From: Craspedostauros australis
Taxonomy: Eukaryota; Bacillariophyta; Bacillariophyceae; Mastogloiales; Achnanthaceae
Assembly: GCA_026770025.1 (NCBI GenBank)
Contig: JAMXDE010000031.1
Span: 496,001 to 560,000 of the forward strand
DNA: 64,000 bases
Direction: 5' to 3'
Under the pieces are notes generated by a model, which saw only the letters and a program-made list of their open reading frames with translations, searched no databases and was not told the origin of the DNA. Position 1 is the stretch's first letter. Every line of letters starts with the position of its first letter. Positions 52,824 to 62,898 of the stretch are shown here, piece by piece. A program made the translations under genes and the position numbers.

Positions 52824-54504
52824 CAACAACAACACATCCAGCCGAAGAGGGTCGATACTGTCGCCCACTCCCACTCCCGTCCCAGCACAGCTGGAGTAAG
52901 GTAATCTGGTGGCGCTTCTCGCGTTCCTTCGCACCAGCATGGCACAAATCCGACCTTCCGGTTGCAGCCAACTGTACTCGTAACCAGCGCTGTTGTCTCA
53001 CGACGACACCAGGAATATATACAATGGCTCTCATAATGCGTAGTACTAGTAGGTAGATACCATACTTGTTCCGACTGGCCAACAGAGTGAAGCACTCACT
53101 CGGCACAATGCACGCAATGTAATGCATTTCACACAGTGTTGCAATGGGTAGGATGTGCACGTGCTCTCCCGTGGCTGCATTCTCGGATAGGAATAGCTTC
53201 ATTCTCGGCTACATGCCCCAACACAATCTGCATCATCGAGGTCCCAATGTCGCGGTATCAGTACTCGTACCGACATCAAGTACGTCCTCTGCAAGTGCTC
53301 GCACAAGAACAAGAGACACCTTTGGTTAGAATGTGATCCAACATCAGATCCTCCAAAGTCTACCCATCCACCGGGTCGTAACTTGATAGCACAACCAACT
53401 TGGCGCAACGTCATGACACCCTTCAGCCCTTCCAGCATTCAATCATTGCACTTGCATTGCGGAGAATTATTCGTCCGGGTACTCTGTGTGTGTATTGGTT
53501 AATAGCCTTTTAGTCGTAACATAGGAGTATAGAAGGAGGTGTGCGCGTTCTTGAACAGTCTTGCCTTGAAAGGTGACATGAAAGGTCGCCAGTAATCTCG
53601 AATTGATTGGTTTGTGGATATGCTATTCCAAAGCGCCGCTTGGTGGAGATGCACGAGCAGAGTAGCGCAAGCAAATGAAGCCCAAGTCCCCAATTCATTT
53701 GTTACACTTGCAGATGCACATGCACATCCCACCAGGCAAACCTACGATCGCAGGGTATGCGCGAAGAACAGCATCCATCGTGACCCTGTGCGACAACCCG
53801 GAAGGTTGAGAAAGTTGCAGGAGCCCGTCGAAGTAGAACAAGAAGTGAACCATACCGCATGGGAGGGTATAATCCAAGGAGTGTGGAGCAGCAGAACGAT
53901 TGCAACAGAGAAGCAAAGGTGAGTTGGTTTACTTCATTGCATGGTGTTCAAGAGCCATATAGCTATGGATGTCATCGAACCCTGTCGCAGTGTTGTCGTC
54001 TTCTTCAGCATGTGGATGGTGTCGATAATTGAGTATCTCTACTCTGCCGATCTAACAAAATATTTTATTTGCCATCATCAGAAGGACTGCGCAGGTGACG
54101 CGTGCATTCATTTCAAACGACTCTTCATCAATCTCTGGTGTCTTCCGCTTCAGCAAGCCCCGCATGCATTGAAAATGATAGAGCAGGAAGTGTGCTACTG
54201 TATCAAATCCCAGGAAGCGACCTGAATCGCACCGTGGATATGCAGGTGTGGACCAGGGCGTTCAAGCAACCTCCCTGTGGCATGGCAATGGCATGTTACG
54301 GGGAGCGACACAATACAGCGCAACATTCCACAACAAAGTATTCATACCTTGATCGATTCACCATGCATATGCATGTAGTCATATTCGATTTCAGTTGGTC
54401 CTCCCAAACAGTCGGAACGGCTGATCATCCACTCTGTTTGATACTCTCAGAGCCTCGCCAGGCTCTGAATGGCATCGCACCGCAAGGGAGGCAGACGTTG
54501 GATT
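52824..54504. other. Intergenic region
   Basis: 1.7 kb after ADAT1. Several short frames (for example plus 53614-53922 and 53941-54225) have no recognisable domain and are not supported. Confidence 0.5.
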
Positions 54505-54807
54505 CTATTCGCTTGCTTTTGGGTTTGGGCAGTCCTTGGCAATGTGCCCCTCATTACCGCAGTTGTAGCATGCCTTGTTGTTGGCAGGCTTGGTGCAATC
54601 TGCGGAGATGTGGCCCATCTTGCCGCAGTTGAAGCATCGACGGAATCTTGCCCTGTCCTTGTTGACCTCGGCTCTGGCCTCGCCTTCAACACGCGGGTTG
54701 GGACAGGCTCTGGCGATGTGGCCGTGCTGCATGCAGTTGTAGCACAGCTTCTCCTTCTTCTTTCCTTGCGCAGGAGGTGCTTCTTGTTCTTGCTCATCGT
54801 CAGCCAT
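54505..54807 (-). CDS. CCHC zinc-knuckle protein (CNBP/Gis2-like)
   Basis: 100 residues from the ATG at 54807; the frame is open further upstream but that part is Thr-rich and leader-like. Three CCHC knuckles are spaced along it: 'CYNCMQHGHIARAC', 'CFNCGKMGHISADC' and 'CYNCGNEGHIAKDC'. An acidic 'MADDEQEQEAPPAQGKKKEK' start precedes them. Such proteins bind single-stranded RNA or DNA and affect translation (CNBP/Gis2). It is shorter than seven-knuckle CNBP. The intact compact frame and absence of gag or pol context argue for a host gene rather than a retrotransposon relic. Confidence 0.85.
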   Translation of the reverse strand: MADDEQEQEAPPAQGKKKEKLCYNCMQHGHIARACPNPRVEGEARAEVNKDRARFRRCFNCGKMGHISADCTKPANNKACYNCGNEGHIAKDCPNPKASE

Positions 54808-57286
54808 GATTGCGAGTTGGTCTTCGGCTGTTGTTGTTGCTGTTGTTGTCGTGTCAATTGTTGGACGATGTTGAGTGCAAGTATGGCAGAGAAGCGTTTG
54901 TGTTTGCGTATGAGTACAGGTTTGGGTGTCGATGGGTATCAGGTATGACAAGCAGTACTTGTTCGAGATGAACCAGGGAGGCGATATCACGAGCCGAAAG
55001 GTCTCAGTCTTGATTTAGGTACCTTGTGTGTTGTGGATTGTGCTGTGAATTGGGTTGGTGCTGTTGTCAGTGCAAGAGACGAAGTGGTCGTAGTCGTGAT
55101 CCCGATCAGGATGGCGACAGTGATGATGGAGATGTTAATGTATGTGAATGGCAGTTGCAATGACAACGTCAGAGATGTGGGTGATGTGGGCGCAGAGATG
55201 ACGAAGATGAGAGTGAAGGAGGTTGTTCGCGATGGACAGATTCGTTTGTGTTTGACACCAAAAGACGAACGCAAAGAATAGAAAAAGTATGTATGGCGCA
55301 GAGGGGGTGTCAGTGGGAGTGTCCCGAGTGGCGTCAGGGCAGCCCGTGCAGCTCGTAGCTGTCTCCTCCCTCGCTCGCGAAGCGCCTGGTGCGTTCCAAC
55401 CCAGGCAGGGTGGCCCCGAACCACTTTGTGGCAGGCGGACGGAAGCGCGCATGTCCCACCGCGGGCGGATTTATCAATCAGCACACTTCAGTACCACACC
55501 CGTGAGGATGACGTATCGGCGCATCATGATGCCCCATGCTGGTGTTCTGTTTGCACAACCGATTTTGTTCAGTATCATCCGCGGAGGAAGCTCAGCAATG
55601 GGAACCCACAGACAAGAGAGGAATGTGTTCGCCGAGGTGACAACAGAACCACTCCAGCTACGTGGCGCGGTGCAGCTCGTGTGCGTACCATTCTTTCGTC
55701 ACCATCGTCGCCTCTCCTCTCAATACCGCTGCCGTTCTCCCCATGGCGGTTTGCTGCTGTTGCTGTTGTCATCGGCAACGCTCCGAACAGGCAGATCGGA
55801 GTCTTCTCCTCCACATCGCTGCGTCTCTGTCTGACGTTGCATCATGATACCATTCAACTCCAACTCCACTAGTAACATGTCATAGCATTGCAAGCCACTG
55901 CATGACATCGTCTTCCATTTCGTGTGATTGCGTGGTTGATGTTGACGTTGACGTTGACATTGACGTACATACCTGAGTGGGACAGTCGAAGAGTTATGTG
56001 ATGGGAGATGATCACTCGGCTGTACGGTGGAGTCGCCTCCTGGTAACGGATGGAGAAAGGATGTGGCGCTGTGAGCACTCGTGTGAGTATGGCTTTGGTT
56101 GAAGCTACTTCCCTTGATCGATTGCTTCCTTCCTTCCTTGTCTGTCTGTCTGCCTTGACGAGCCAGGACAGTCGGCATCGGTGGCAGAGCTCAACTTGGA
56201 CTCATGTGATGCCGCGCAGCAGGGCACTGTTGATCACCCACCCAACGACGATGTCGGCCTCATGGTCCCGGATCAAGTCCGAGGCGGCAACGCGAGGGCT
56301 GATAGGTCACGTAGTTGCACGAGCTCCCGACCACAAGATGTCGTGTTGTTCGCAAAGCGCACGGGGATACAAACGGCGCCCAGACTGTTCGCCGCGATGT
56401 GCCTCACAAGCCTGCTCACCACAGAAGAGGTGATGCCACAAACAGGACACAGCCCCTCGTCACGGTGTCGTCACCACTCAGGAACTCTTGGATGGGGGAG
56501 CAAGCATTGAGAAAGAGAGAGAATGAAGGGGTGTCATAGTGCCGTTCATGAAAGGGAGTATGTGGCACAACTTTCGTTTGTCTCGGGGGGATGATGTGGT
56601 CGTGGTTACCTTTCGTTCCTGAACTTTCGCTTGACATCACGTTTTGCGCCGTGTTTCACCAGATGAGGAAGCTGTCAACCAACGCGTCACGGCGGGCCGC
56701 CTCTTTGGATGACATCAACACGAGTGGCTGCCCGAAGTTGTTGTTGATGTCTTCGTTTCGCGGTCGTGGCCGTGGAGTGGCTCTGATTGGAGGAACCGAC
56801 GCATGACGGACGAAGCCTCATCTCTTCTGGACACAACGAAGACACGAAAGCGGCTGGATATTCTTCGAGCAGATGGTTGTGTCTGTATGTTTGTCTTCTG
56901 ATTTGTTCATTGAGGTGTGCGATGATCGTCCCAATCCTAAAGATGTCTGTGCATCAATCATGAGATCAATCTTATTTATTTCCATTAGTCGCATGCACTT
57001 CTCCTCATCACAAACGGTTCACCCGAACCAACCAAAAAATTGCACAAACAACAACCACCAAAACAACACACATCAGACAAAACACATCGCAGAGCACACA
57101 TCCACGCTTCATGTTTTCGTCGCAACAGATCGTACGTACCAGCGCAATGGAAACACGATCTTCATCACTCCGGAGCACACCAACACGGACACCAACACCT
57201 CGTCCCCCACAATCAGCACATCTCACAGATATAGCGGACAATCCGGCCTACTCCATCGAATTATTATTCATTGAAGTGTCTTGAAC
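54808..57286. other. Long divergent intergenic region
   Basis: 2.5 kb. Contains the 5' sides of the CCHC and exonuclease genes. A minus-strand open piece near 56290-56470 reads 'LCPVCGITSSVVSRLVRHIAA', a possible zinc-finger remnant, but no full gene is supported. A (TCTC)-type CT run and long CAACAA-rich leader lie close to the exonuclease start. Confidence 0.4.
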
Positions 57287-59185
57287 ATGCCAGCGCAAAA
57301 GTACAAGTTATCGTCCGTCGACCCATCATCTGGTGAGGCCAAGGTCTGCGCATTCTTCCAAAGACCGGAGGGCTGCCGCAACGGCGACAACTGCAAGTTC
57401 CTGCACAGTGAGGTAGGCGCTGCGGGTGCCAGGGAGCAATCTTCCAACGCAGCGGGTGATACGGCGAGCGTGGTAAGTTCGGAGAGCGAGGAAGAGACGG
57501 AGGTGGTGCAAAAGCCTCAGCGCGCAGTCAAGCCAAAGGCCAAGGCCGAGAAGGCCACCCCCACGAAGAATAAGAAGGCAAAGGCGAAGAAGCCGAAGGT
57601 GGAACCAGTGAACACGAGCATGGACGTGGATGATGGTGCTGCTGCTGCTGCTGGGAGTGCCGATGACAATAATGATGATTACAACCCATTCCTTTCGCCG
57701 AAGAGCAAGACTCCAACGGCCCGACTCCCCACCCCTGCCTCGAAGAAGAAGCGCAAGGCGAAGGAGGTTGAACATACCCCAGCTGCTTCCGACGCCGCTG
57801 CTGCTGCTGCTTCGAAGAGCCCTGCCCCACAAAGAGGTGCAACCCCAAAGTCCGGCAAAGAAACGCCCAAGAAGAAGAAGGCAAGGAAGGAAAAGCCGAC
57901 CAACGCGAAACCTGCATCACCTGCTCCGGTTGCAAAGTCACCCGACAGCAGCATTGCCACGGATTTCCGCAACTTCGCATCTGCCCTTCCCGTCGCCGCC
58001 TTCACCATCCCAGGAGTCACCACTCCCGCTGTGCCAGTTGCCTCTGGCGCCAACGCGGTTTACAGCAAGGAATCCAAAACGGATAACGTGCCCCTCCCCA
58101 AGTCGACCGACGTCGGTCGCAAATGGCAGAAGACTGTTTTGAAAACTCGCGAGCATCCACGATATGCGGGCACCTTCGATTGGGATAAGTGCAAGAAGAC
58201 CGATGAAGACCAGGGCGTCTGCAAGCCCAGCAGCTGGATCAAGGCCAAGCCGTTTGGCAAGTGGTGCGAGAACAACCCGCAGGCCATCGCCATCGATTGC
58301 GAGATGTGCGAAACGCAGGATCCAGCCACGGGAAGCAAGAATCCGAAAGCCCTGTGCCGTCTCTCCATCGTCAACGCGGAGAAGCCGGGGGAAGTGCTTA
58401 TCGACACCCTCGTCAAGCCCAAGTGGCCGGTGACTGATTATAGATCAAGGATCAACGGGATCAAGAAGGAGCATCTGGAGAATGTCGAGTTCACAATTGA
58501 CCACGCGCAGGCATTCATGATGGCGCTGTGCAGCGAGGAGACGGTCGTGCTGGGCCACGCCGTGCAGAACGATCTCGCGGCTCTCAAGATGGAGCACTAC
58601 TGCAGCGCCGACTCCTCGTTCCTGTTCCAGGCCTCCGACAATCCGACCTCCAGCGTGAGCCTGAAGGACCTCGTGAAGACCCTCTTCAGCAAGGACATGC
58701 CCGAAACGCATGACAGCGTGAACGATGCCCGCAAGGCTTTGGAGTGCGTTGACTACTACAGAGCGCACGGTGGCAAGGTCCCCCTGATCGAGCGCACGCC
58801 GCGCAACCGAAGCCACCAGCTGCTGGTGCACAGAGTCCCGAAGCAACTCAAGAAGGAGCACTTCGTCACCTTGTTCCTGGCCCAAACCACCATCCAACCG
58901 ACCGAGGTGGAGGACATCGAGTTCAACGGCGAGATCGGCAAGACCCACATCACCTTCAAATCGAGCAAGCACGCCACGTTGGCATTCGATACGTTGGACG
59001 GCAAACCCGAGGAGGACAAGACCAAACGACTTCAGAAGAAGATCTACCTGAAGGGCGGTGGTTATGTCCGTGTCCGCATGATGGTCGCCAAGAAGCCATC
59101 CGATCACACACATGGCGGCAGATCGAGCAGCGGTGGCAGCAATGGCAACACCAGCGACAAGCCGAAGGCCAAGACTGCAAGCTAA
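57287..59185 (+). CDS. C3H zinc-finger, DEDDh exonuclease and RRM protein (REXO/SDN-like)
   Basis: 632 residues. Residues about 15-45 form a CCCH zinc finger ('CAFFQRPEGCRNGDNCKFLH'). A basic Ala/Lys/Pro-rich linker runs to about 300. Exonuclease motifs: Asp337 and Glu339 in 'AIDCEM', Asp429 in 'LGHAVQNDL', His475 and Asp480 in 'HDSVNDAR', a complete DEDDh set of the REX1/REXO family. Residues about 510-620 resemble an RRM ('HQLLVHRVPKQL', 'EIGKTHITFKSSKHATLAF'). Plant SDN and animal REXO5 proteins pair the same exonuclease with RRMs and trim small RNAs, snoRNAs or rRNA 3' ends. The 'KKKRKAKE' motifs suggest nuclear location. Confidence 0.92.
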   Translation: MPAQKYKLSSVDPSSGEAKVCAFFQRPEGCRNGDNCKFLHSEVGAAGAREQSSNAAGDTASVVSSESEEETEVVQKPQRAVKPKAKAEKATPTKNKKAKAKKPKVEPVNTSMDVDDGAAAAAGSADDNNDDYNPFLSPKSKTPTARLPTPASKKKRKAKEVEHTPAASDAAAAAASKSPAPQRGATPKSGKETPKKKKARKEKPTNAKPASPAPVAKSPDSSIATDFRNFASALPVAAFTIPGVTTPAVPVASGANAVYSKESKTDNVPLPKSTDVGRKWQKTVLKTREHPRYAGTFDWDKCKKTDEDQGVCKPSSWIKAKPFGKWCENNPQAIAIDCEMCETQDPATGSKNPKALCRLSIVNAEKPGEVLIDTLVKPKWPVTDYRSRINGIKKEHLENVEFTIDHAQAFMMALCSEETVVLGHAVQNDLAALKMEHYCSADSSFLFQASDNPTSSVSLKDLVKTLFSKDMPETHDSVNDARKALECVDYYRAHGGKVPLIERTPRNRSHQLLVHRVPKQLKKEHFVTLFLAQTTIQPTEVEDIEFNGEIGKTHITFKSSKHATLAFDTLDGKPEEDKTKRLQKKIYLKGGGYVRVRMMVAKKPSDHTHGGRSSSGGSNGNTSDKPKAKTAS

Positions 59186-59920
59186 GCGACGATTGGTTCG
59201 GGAACCGATCGTTGCCATGTTTCCATGTCCAGTAGAGCGGAGCAGATTGCACGCTGGCAAGTGTACCAGTAGGCATACATCTGTATTCGTACAGTATTTG
59301 TGTGTGGGCTTCATCACATTCAATACCAGATTGCCAGCAAGCAGCCAAGAGTAAAAAACACAATAGGAATTCAGTCTCCTCCCCCAACATCTAATGTGTG
59401 TACTCGTACCGAGCTTGATGCAATTGCGCAGATAGATTGGATTGGGAAGAGGTGAAGTGAAGGACATCCAAAGTGTAGTAGTACGATAGCTCACATACGA
59501 TTGCCATGTTGTCTCTGTGTCTAGAGAGAGACAGATCACAGGTTGCTGCGATGCTTATCAAGCTATGTGCTCTGCACAGTGCGACTAAGTGCTTACTCCA
59601 CCACGCTCAGCCTCAAGCAAGGCACTCTCTGGGTAGAGATCACGAGCCAAGTACGGTATTCTGAAACCATGAAATATCTCTAGTTTCGTGCGTCGTAGCC
59701 TGTTATGCAGAAACGAACTGTTGTGCACCAGAACCCAATCAACACAGGAGAAGCTTCGCACCATGGCCAAGCAGATGGACGGACGATCCACGATCATGGC
59801 GACCCAACCAAGTCAGCAAACAAGCTAACAAGCAAGCAACGACCATCCACTCACCTTTTCACAAGCACCGATCATCTAACCAACTATTCTACAAGAAAGA
59901 CAAGAACGAAGGACAAGACG
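59186..59920. other. Intergenic region
   Basis: 3' side of the exonuclease gene and promoter of PDCD5. Open sequence upstream of the PDCD5 ATG is leader. Nothing else seen. Confidence 0.5.
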
Positions 59921-60328
59921 ATGGAACCAGCGCACGTGGACCCCAGCGAGCTGCCAGCAGGCTTCACCGCGGCCGGCAACGACGACGCAGCCGGATCGGC
60001 CGAACAGATGAAGAAGCAGGCCGTGCAGGAGCAGAAGCAGACGGTCCTCGAGCAGGCCTGCACGCAGGAGGCGCTGGCACGGCTGGGACGCATCCGTCTC
60101 GTCAAGCCCGACAAAGCCGCCAAGGTCGAGAACTCCATCGTGTCCATGGCCATGCAGGGCAAGCTGCCGGGCAAGATCAACGAGGGGAAGCTCATCGAGA
60201 TCTTGGAACGCGGCAGCATGCGGGAGGCCGCGAAGGCGGGGGCGCCCAAGGGCATCAACATCCAGCGGAAGCGATACGCGTTGGATTCGGATGACGAGGA
60301 TGATGATGATGATGAGGATTTGCTGTAG
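59921..60328 (+). CDS. PDCD5: PDCD5/TFAR19 family protein
   Basis: 135 residues, close to the usual length of about 125. The conserved core 'RLGRIRLVKPDKAAKVENSIVSMA' (in parts), 'GKINEGKLIEILE' and 'NIQRKRYALDSDDE' are hallmarks. PDCD5 is a helical-bundle protein that binds DNA weakly and the chaperonin CCT/TRiC; archaea share it. The ATG at 59921 gives the standard start 'MEPAHVDPSELP'; the preceding open sequence is leader. Confidence 0.93.
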   Translation: MEPAHVDPSELPAGFTAAGNDDAAGSAEQMKKQAVQEQKQTVLEQACTQEALARLGRIRLVKPDKAAKVENSIVSMAMQGKLPGKINEGKLIEILERGSMREAAKAGAPKGINIQRKRYALDSDDEDDDDDEDLL

Positions 60329-60526
60329 AGCAAGCAGAGTGATGCTGGAGGAGGCGTGTTCTTCGCGCATGTCCATCCCTGCCGCGAGACGTCTTCCATG
60401 TCTTCATGATGATGTTGGCGGTGCAAGGTGCGCAAGGCGTACAATGTCTGGAATGTGTGGAATGTGTGGAAGGAATGAAAGCAGACGCAATCGTGCTGAC
60501 GCAGTTCCCACCTGAACAACAGCAGC

Positions 60527-60570
<44 letters not shown>

Positions 60571-61402
60571 CGCGTGATGTCGTTACCATGCCCGAGAGGA
60601 ACCAAGTCGACGACCCTTCCTTGTCTTCGTCATGATGCGGCACTGCTATTTGTGGCAGATATTCTAGCCCATGCAACATTCCTTCCTACGTATGTTCTGG
60701 ATCAACCTTGGCATCGATCCCCGGCCAGCATGAGACAAGGATCATTCTCGTCTTCGACGGCAACAGGCTTGGAAAGTACTCCAAGTGGATTACAGCACCA
60801 AACATGACACAAGTTGGCAACGATGGAGATGGTGGAGCATCCGCACTCGTTTGTTGGAGCTTCTCTCTCTCTCGCGCACGCGCGCAAGGCGAGAGAAGAA
60901 TGGCAGTGCCAATGCACATGCGACTAATACTATCCATACAAAGAGAGTACCGTGATGTTGACATTGACGCGTAGTTGAAGAGTGCATGATGCAAATGTGA
61001 CCCACCATACGCACGACGACTCTCCAGAGAGGCTTCTCGGTCGCCTCTTGGTGGCGATGCGTGATTTCACAAGTATTATGGGAGTTTGGAGTATGTGTGC
61101 TCTACGTATGGTACTATCCTTTCAGACGACGTAGCGTCGTTTTCTTAATGCCTTGGCTTATTGGTACATAATCCATGTGCGCATCGTCGCTCGTAGCTGC
61201 AACGCAATCTCCGCGCATTGTACATAATGCGCATTGTCCACACGTTGATCGATCGGCAATCGCAGCAAGCAACGCAACTTGTAGCTTTGGCTGCGTGCAC
61301 TTGCGCTCATGCTTATCCTTTTTTCCAACGGACTCGAGATACAAAGGGATCTCCACATCCATCCATACCCGCTTGTACCTACGTCGGTTGTCTCAGTTTC
61401 CC
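60329..61402. other. Convergent intergenic region with a (CAA)n microsatellite
   Basis: Contains a long CAA/ACA run at about 60516-60571. Plus frame 60406-60807 runs through it but is only repeat-driven. A CT run lies at 60861-60872. No gene supported. Confidence 0.5.
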
Positions 61403-62080
61403 TCACGCCTCGACGGCTTCGACGCTCAATTTGCCGACCGTCACCTCGTCGTAGATCTCCACGGTCGCAGCGCCGAAGGGGTCGGCCTTCATGGTCTCCA
61501 TCTCGCGGATCTTCACTTCGCCGCCTTGCAGAATCACGCCAACCTCCTTCTCTCGCTGATGATTCATCTGCACGTAGAGCTGGAAGGGAAGGATGGAGTC
61601 ACCGGCCTCCTCGCTGTCGCCATCTTCCCCGTCTTCGTTCGACGACGGCGTCGCCAACGCGATGGCATCAAACTCCATCTGCAGCAAGAGGAACGGATAC
61701 AGCGGCTCCGCAAACAACCCCCAGACCCACAATCCATCCTTGCGATCCGTCGGATCTTCCGATAATATCCAGCGGCTGCTCTTGAGGTCGAGACGATCGT
61801 TGTCGTTCTTGATCTGCTGCAGCGCGCCTTGCGGTGGTTCGTAGCCCACCTCCTCGACGAAGTGCGCGTCCATCGTGAAGATCTCATCGACCTTCTTGCC
61901 GTTGGCCGTTGGAAGACCCTCCAGCAGAAAGCGCAGCTTCCACGTCGTGTCTTGCGTCAACGTCGTCTTGGCGGCCGCGAGGCTCGTAGGTCGCACAGTT
62001 GGCGTGATGCCGACGAATGCCGCGACGCCGCAGAGATGGGCCAGGAGCAGGCAGAAACGCTGCAAGAAGAAGCCGGTCAT
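61403..62080 (-). CDS. Plastid-targeted protein, unknown function
   Basis: 225 residues from the ATG at 62080; an in-frame ATG at 62125 would add 15. The start 'MTGFFLQRFCLLLAHLC' is a signal peptide, followed by 'GVAAFVG' with Phe at +1 and then a Thr/Pro/Arg/Ser-rich transit stretch, the bipartite plastid leader of stramenopiles. The mature domain contains 'WKLRFLLEGLPTANGK', 'GLWVWGLFAEPLYPFLLLQMEF' (in parts) and 'LPFQLYVQMNHQREKEVGVILQGGEVKIREMETMKADPFG' features, soluble and acidic. I do not recognise the family; it resembles uncharacterised plastid proteins of algae in layout. It faces PDCD5 in convergent orientation. Confidence 0.8.
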   Translation of the reverse strand: MTGFFLQRFCLLLAHLCGVAAFVGITPTVRPTSLAAAKTTLTQDTTWKLRFLLEGLPTANGKKVDEIFTMDAHFVEEVGYEPPQGALQQIKNDNDRLDLKSSRWILSEDPTDRKDGLWVWGLFAEPLYPFLLLQMEFDAIALATPSSNEDGEDGDSEEAGDSILPFQLYVQMNHQREKEVGVILQGGEVKIREMETMKADPFGAATVEIYDEVTVGKLSVEAVEA

Positions 62081-62125
62081 TGTGTTGGCGGTCAGGATGT
62101 GCGGTAACGCAGCGAGAAGGTTCAA

Positions 62126-62898
62126 GTTGGCGCAGGCAGGCGACTCTCTTTCAACTTCGGTGGGTGCTGATTGTGTGTGAGCGTGTGATCCGGTGCGGTG
62201 TCTTTTACTATGTAGTCAACCAGTACCAATACTATGGAGAGTCTATTTACAATACAGTACGAGTACTTGATTGTGGTTGTCGGGTGCTCGTCCGCGGCAA
62301 CCAAAGGCGGAAACGGTGGCGAAGAGAGAGAAGTGGAACGCAATCGTTGGATCTTGTCGCAGTTGTCGGCGTGTTGCTTTGGATGACGTAACTGACGGGT
62401 TTCTTCACAAACAGTCAGACGCAAATGAAAAGTACTCCGATAGCTCTCTCCTTCGCTCTGCAACGACAACAACGATGACGCCACTCCAACCATCGCTCAC
62501 AACTCATCGGCTGTGACTTCTACCACGACACTGGAAGAAGCACCGAGCGATGGGACATTGGAAACGCAAGAGTGCTTCATTGATGTCTTGTTGTCGTCGC
62601 TAACATTCTAATTTAGAGTATCCATGATCAAAAGAGAAGCTCACCAATGCTGGTCTGTTCTATGCACAGGTACTCTGACCCTATTGATGTGGTATCACAT
62701 GAAGTTTACGCGCTGCCTCCAGAGGGCGACGTGAGTGCCGAGTATGACGGAATGTTGAATGTTTCGACAGGTCATGTGTGTTGGCTGTGCTGTTGTTACG
62801 TGGCAACGATTTGAGAAACGTCGCAATCTGTTCGCATCGGCTGAAGTTTCGATACCGTCATCTTCCAATGTGGCGCGCTCACGGTGGCATAACATCGT
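62126..62898. other. Spacer between plastid-protein start and ankyrin gene stop
   Basis: Promoter side of the plastid protein and 3' side of the ankyrin gene; short frames only. No gene seen. Confidence 0.5.

Noticed and set aside
54505-54807. CCHC protein as a retrotransposon gag relic
   Set aside because: It is a compact intact frame with three CNBP-type knuckles, its own start and stop, and no pol sequence nearby.
57012-57034. GGTTC-ACCC-GAACC hairpin resembling a tRNA T-arm
   Set aside because: No acceptor, D or anticodon stems around it. I found no tRNA gene in the window by eye, though a tRNA search program should be run.
60406-60807. Plus frame with poly-Q across the CAA run
   Set aside because: Open only because CAA repeats lack stops; no flanking domain.
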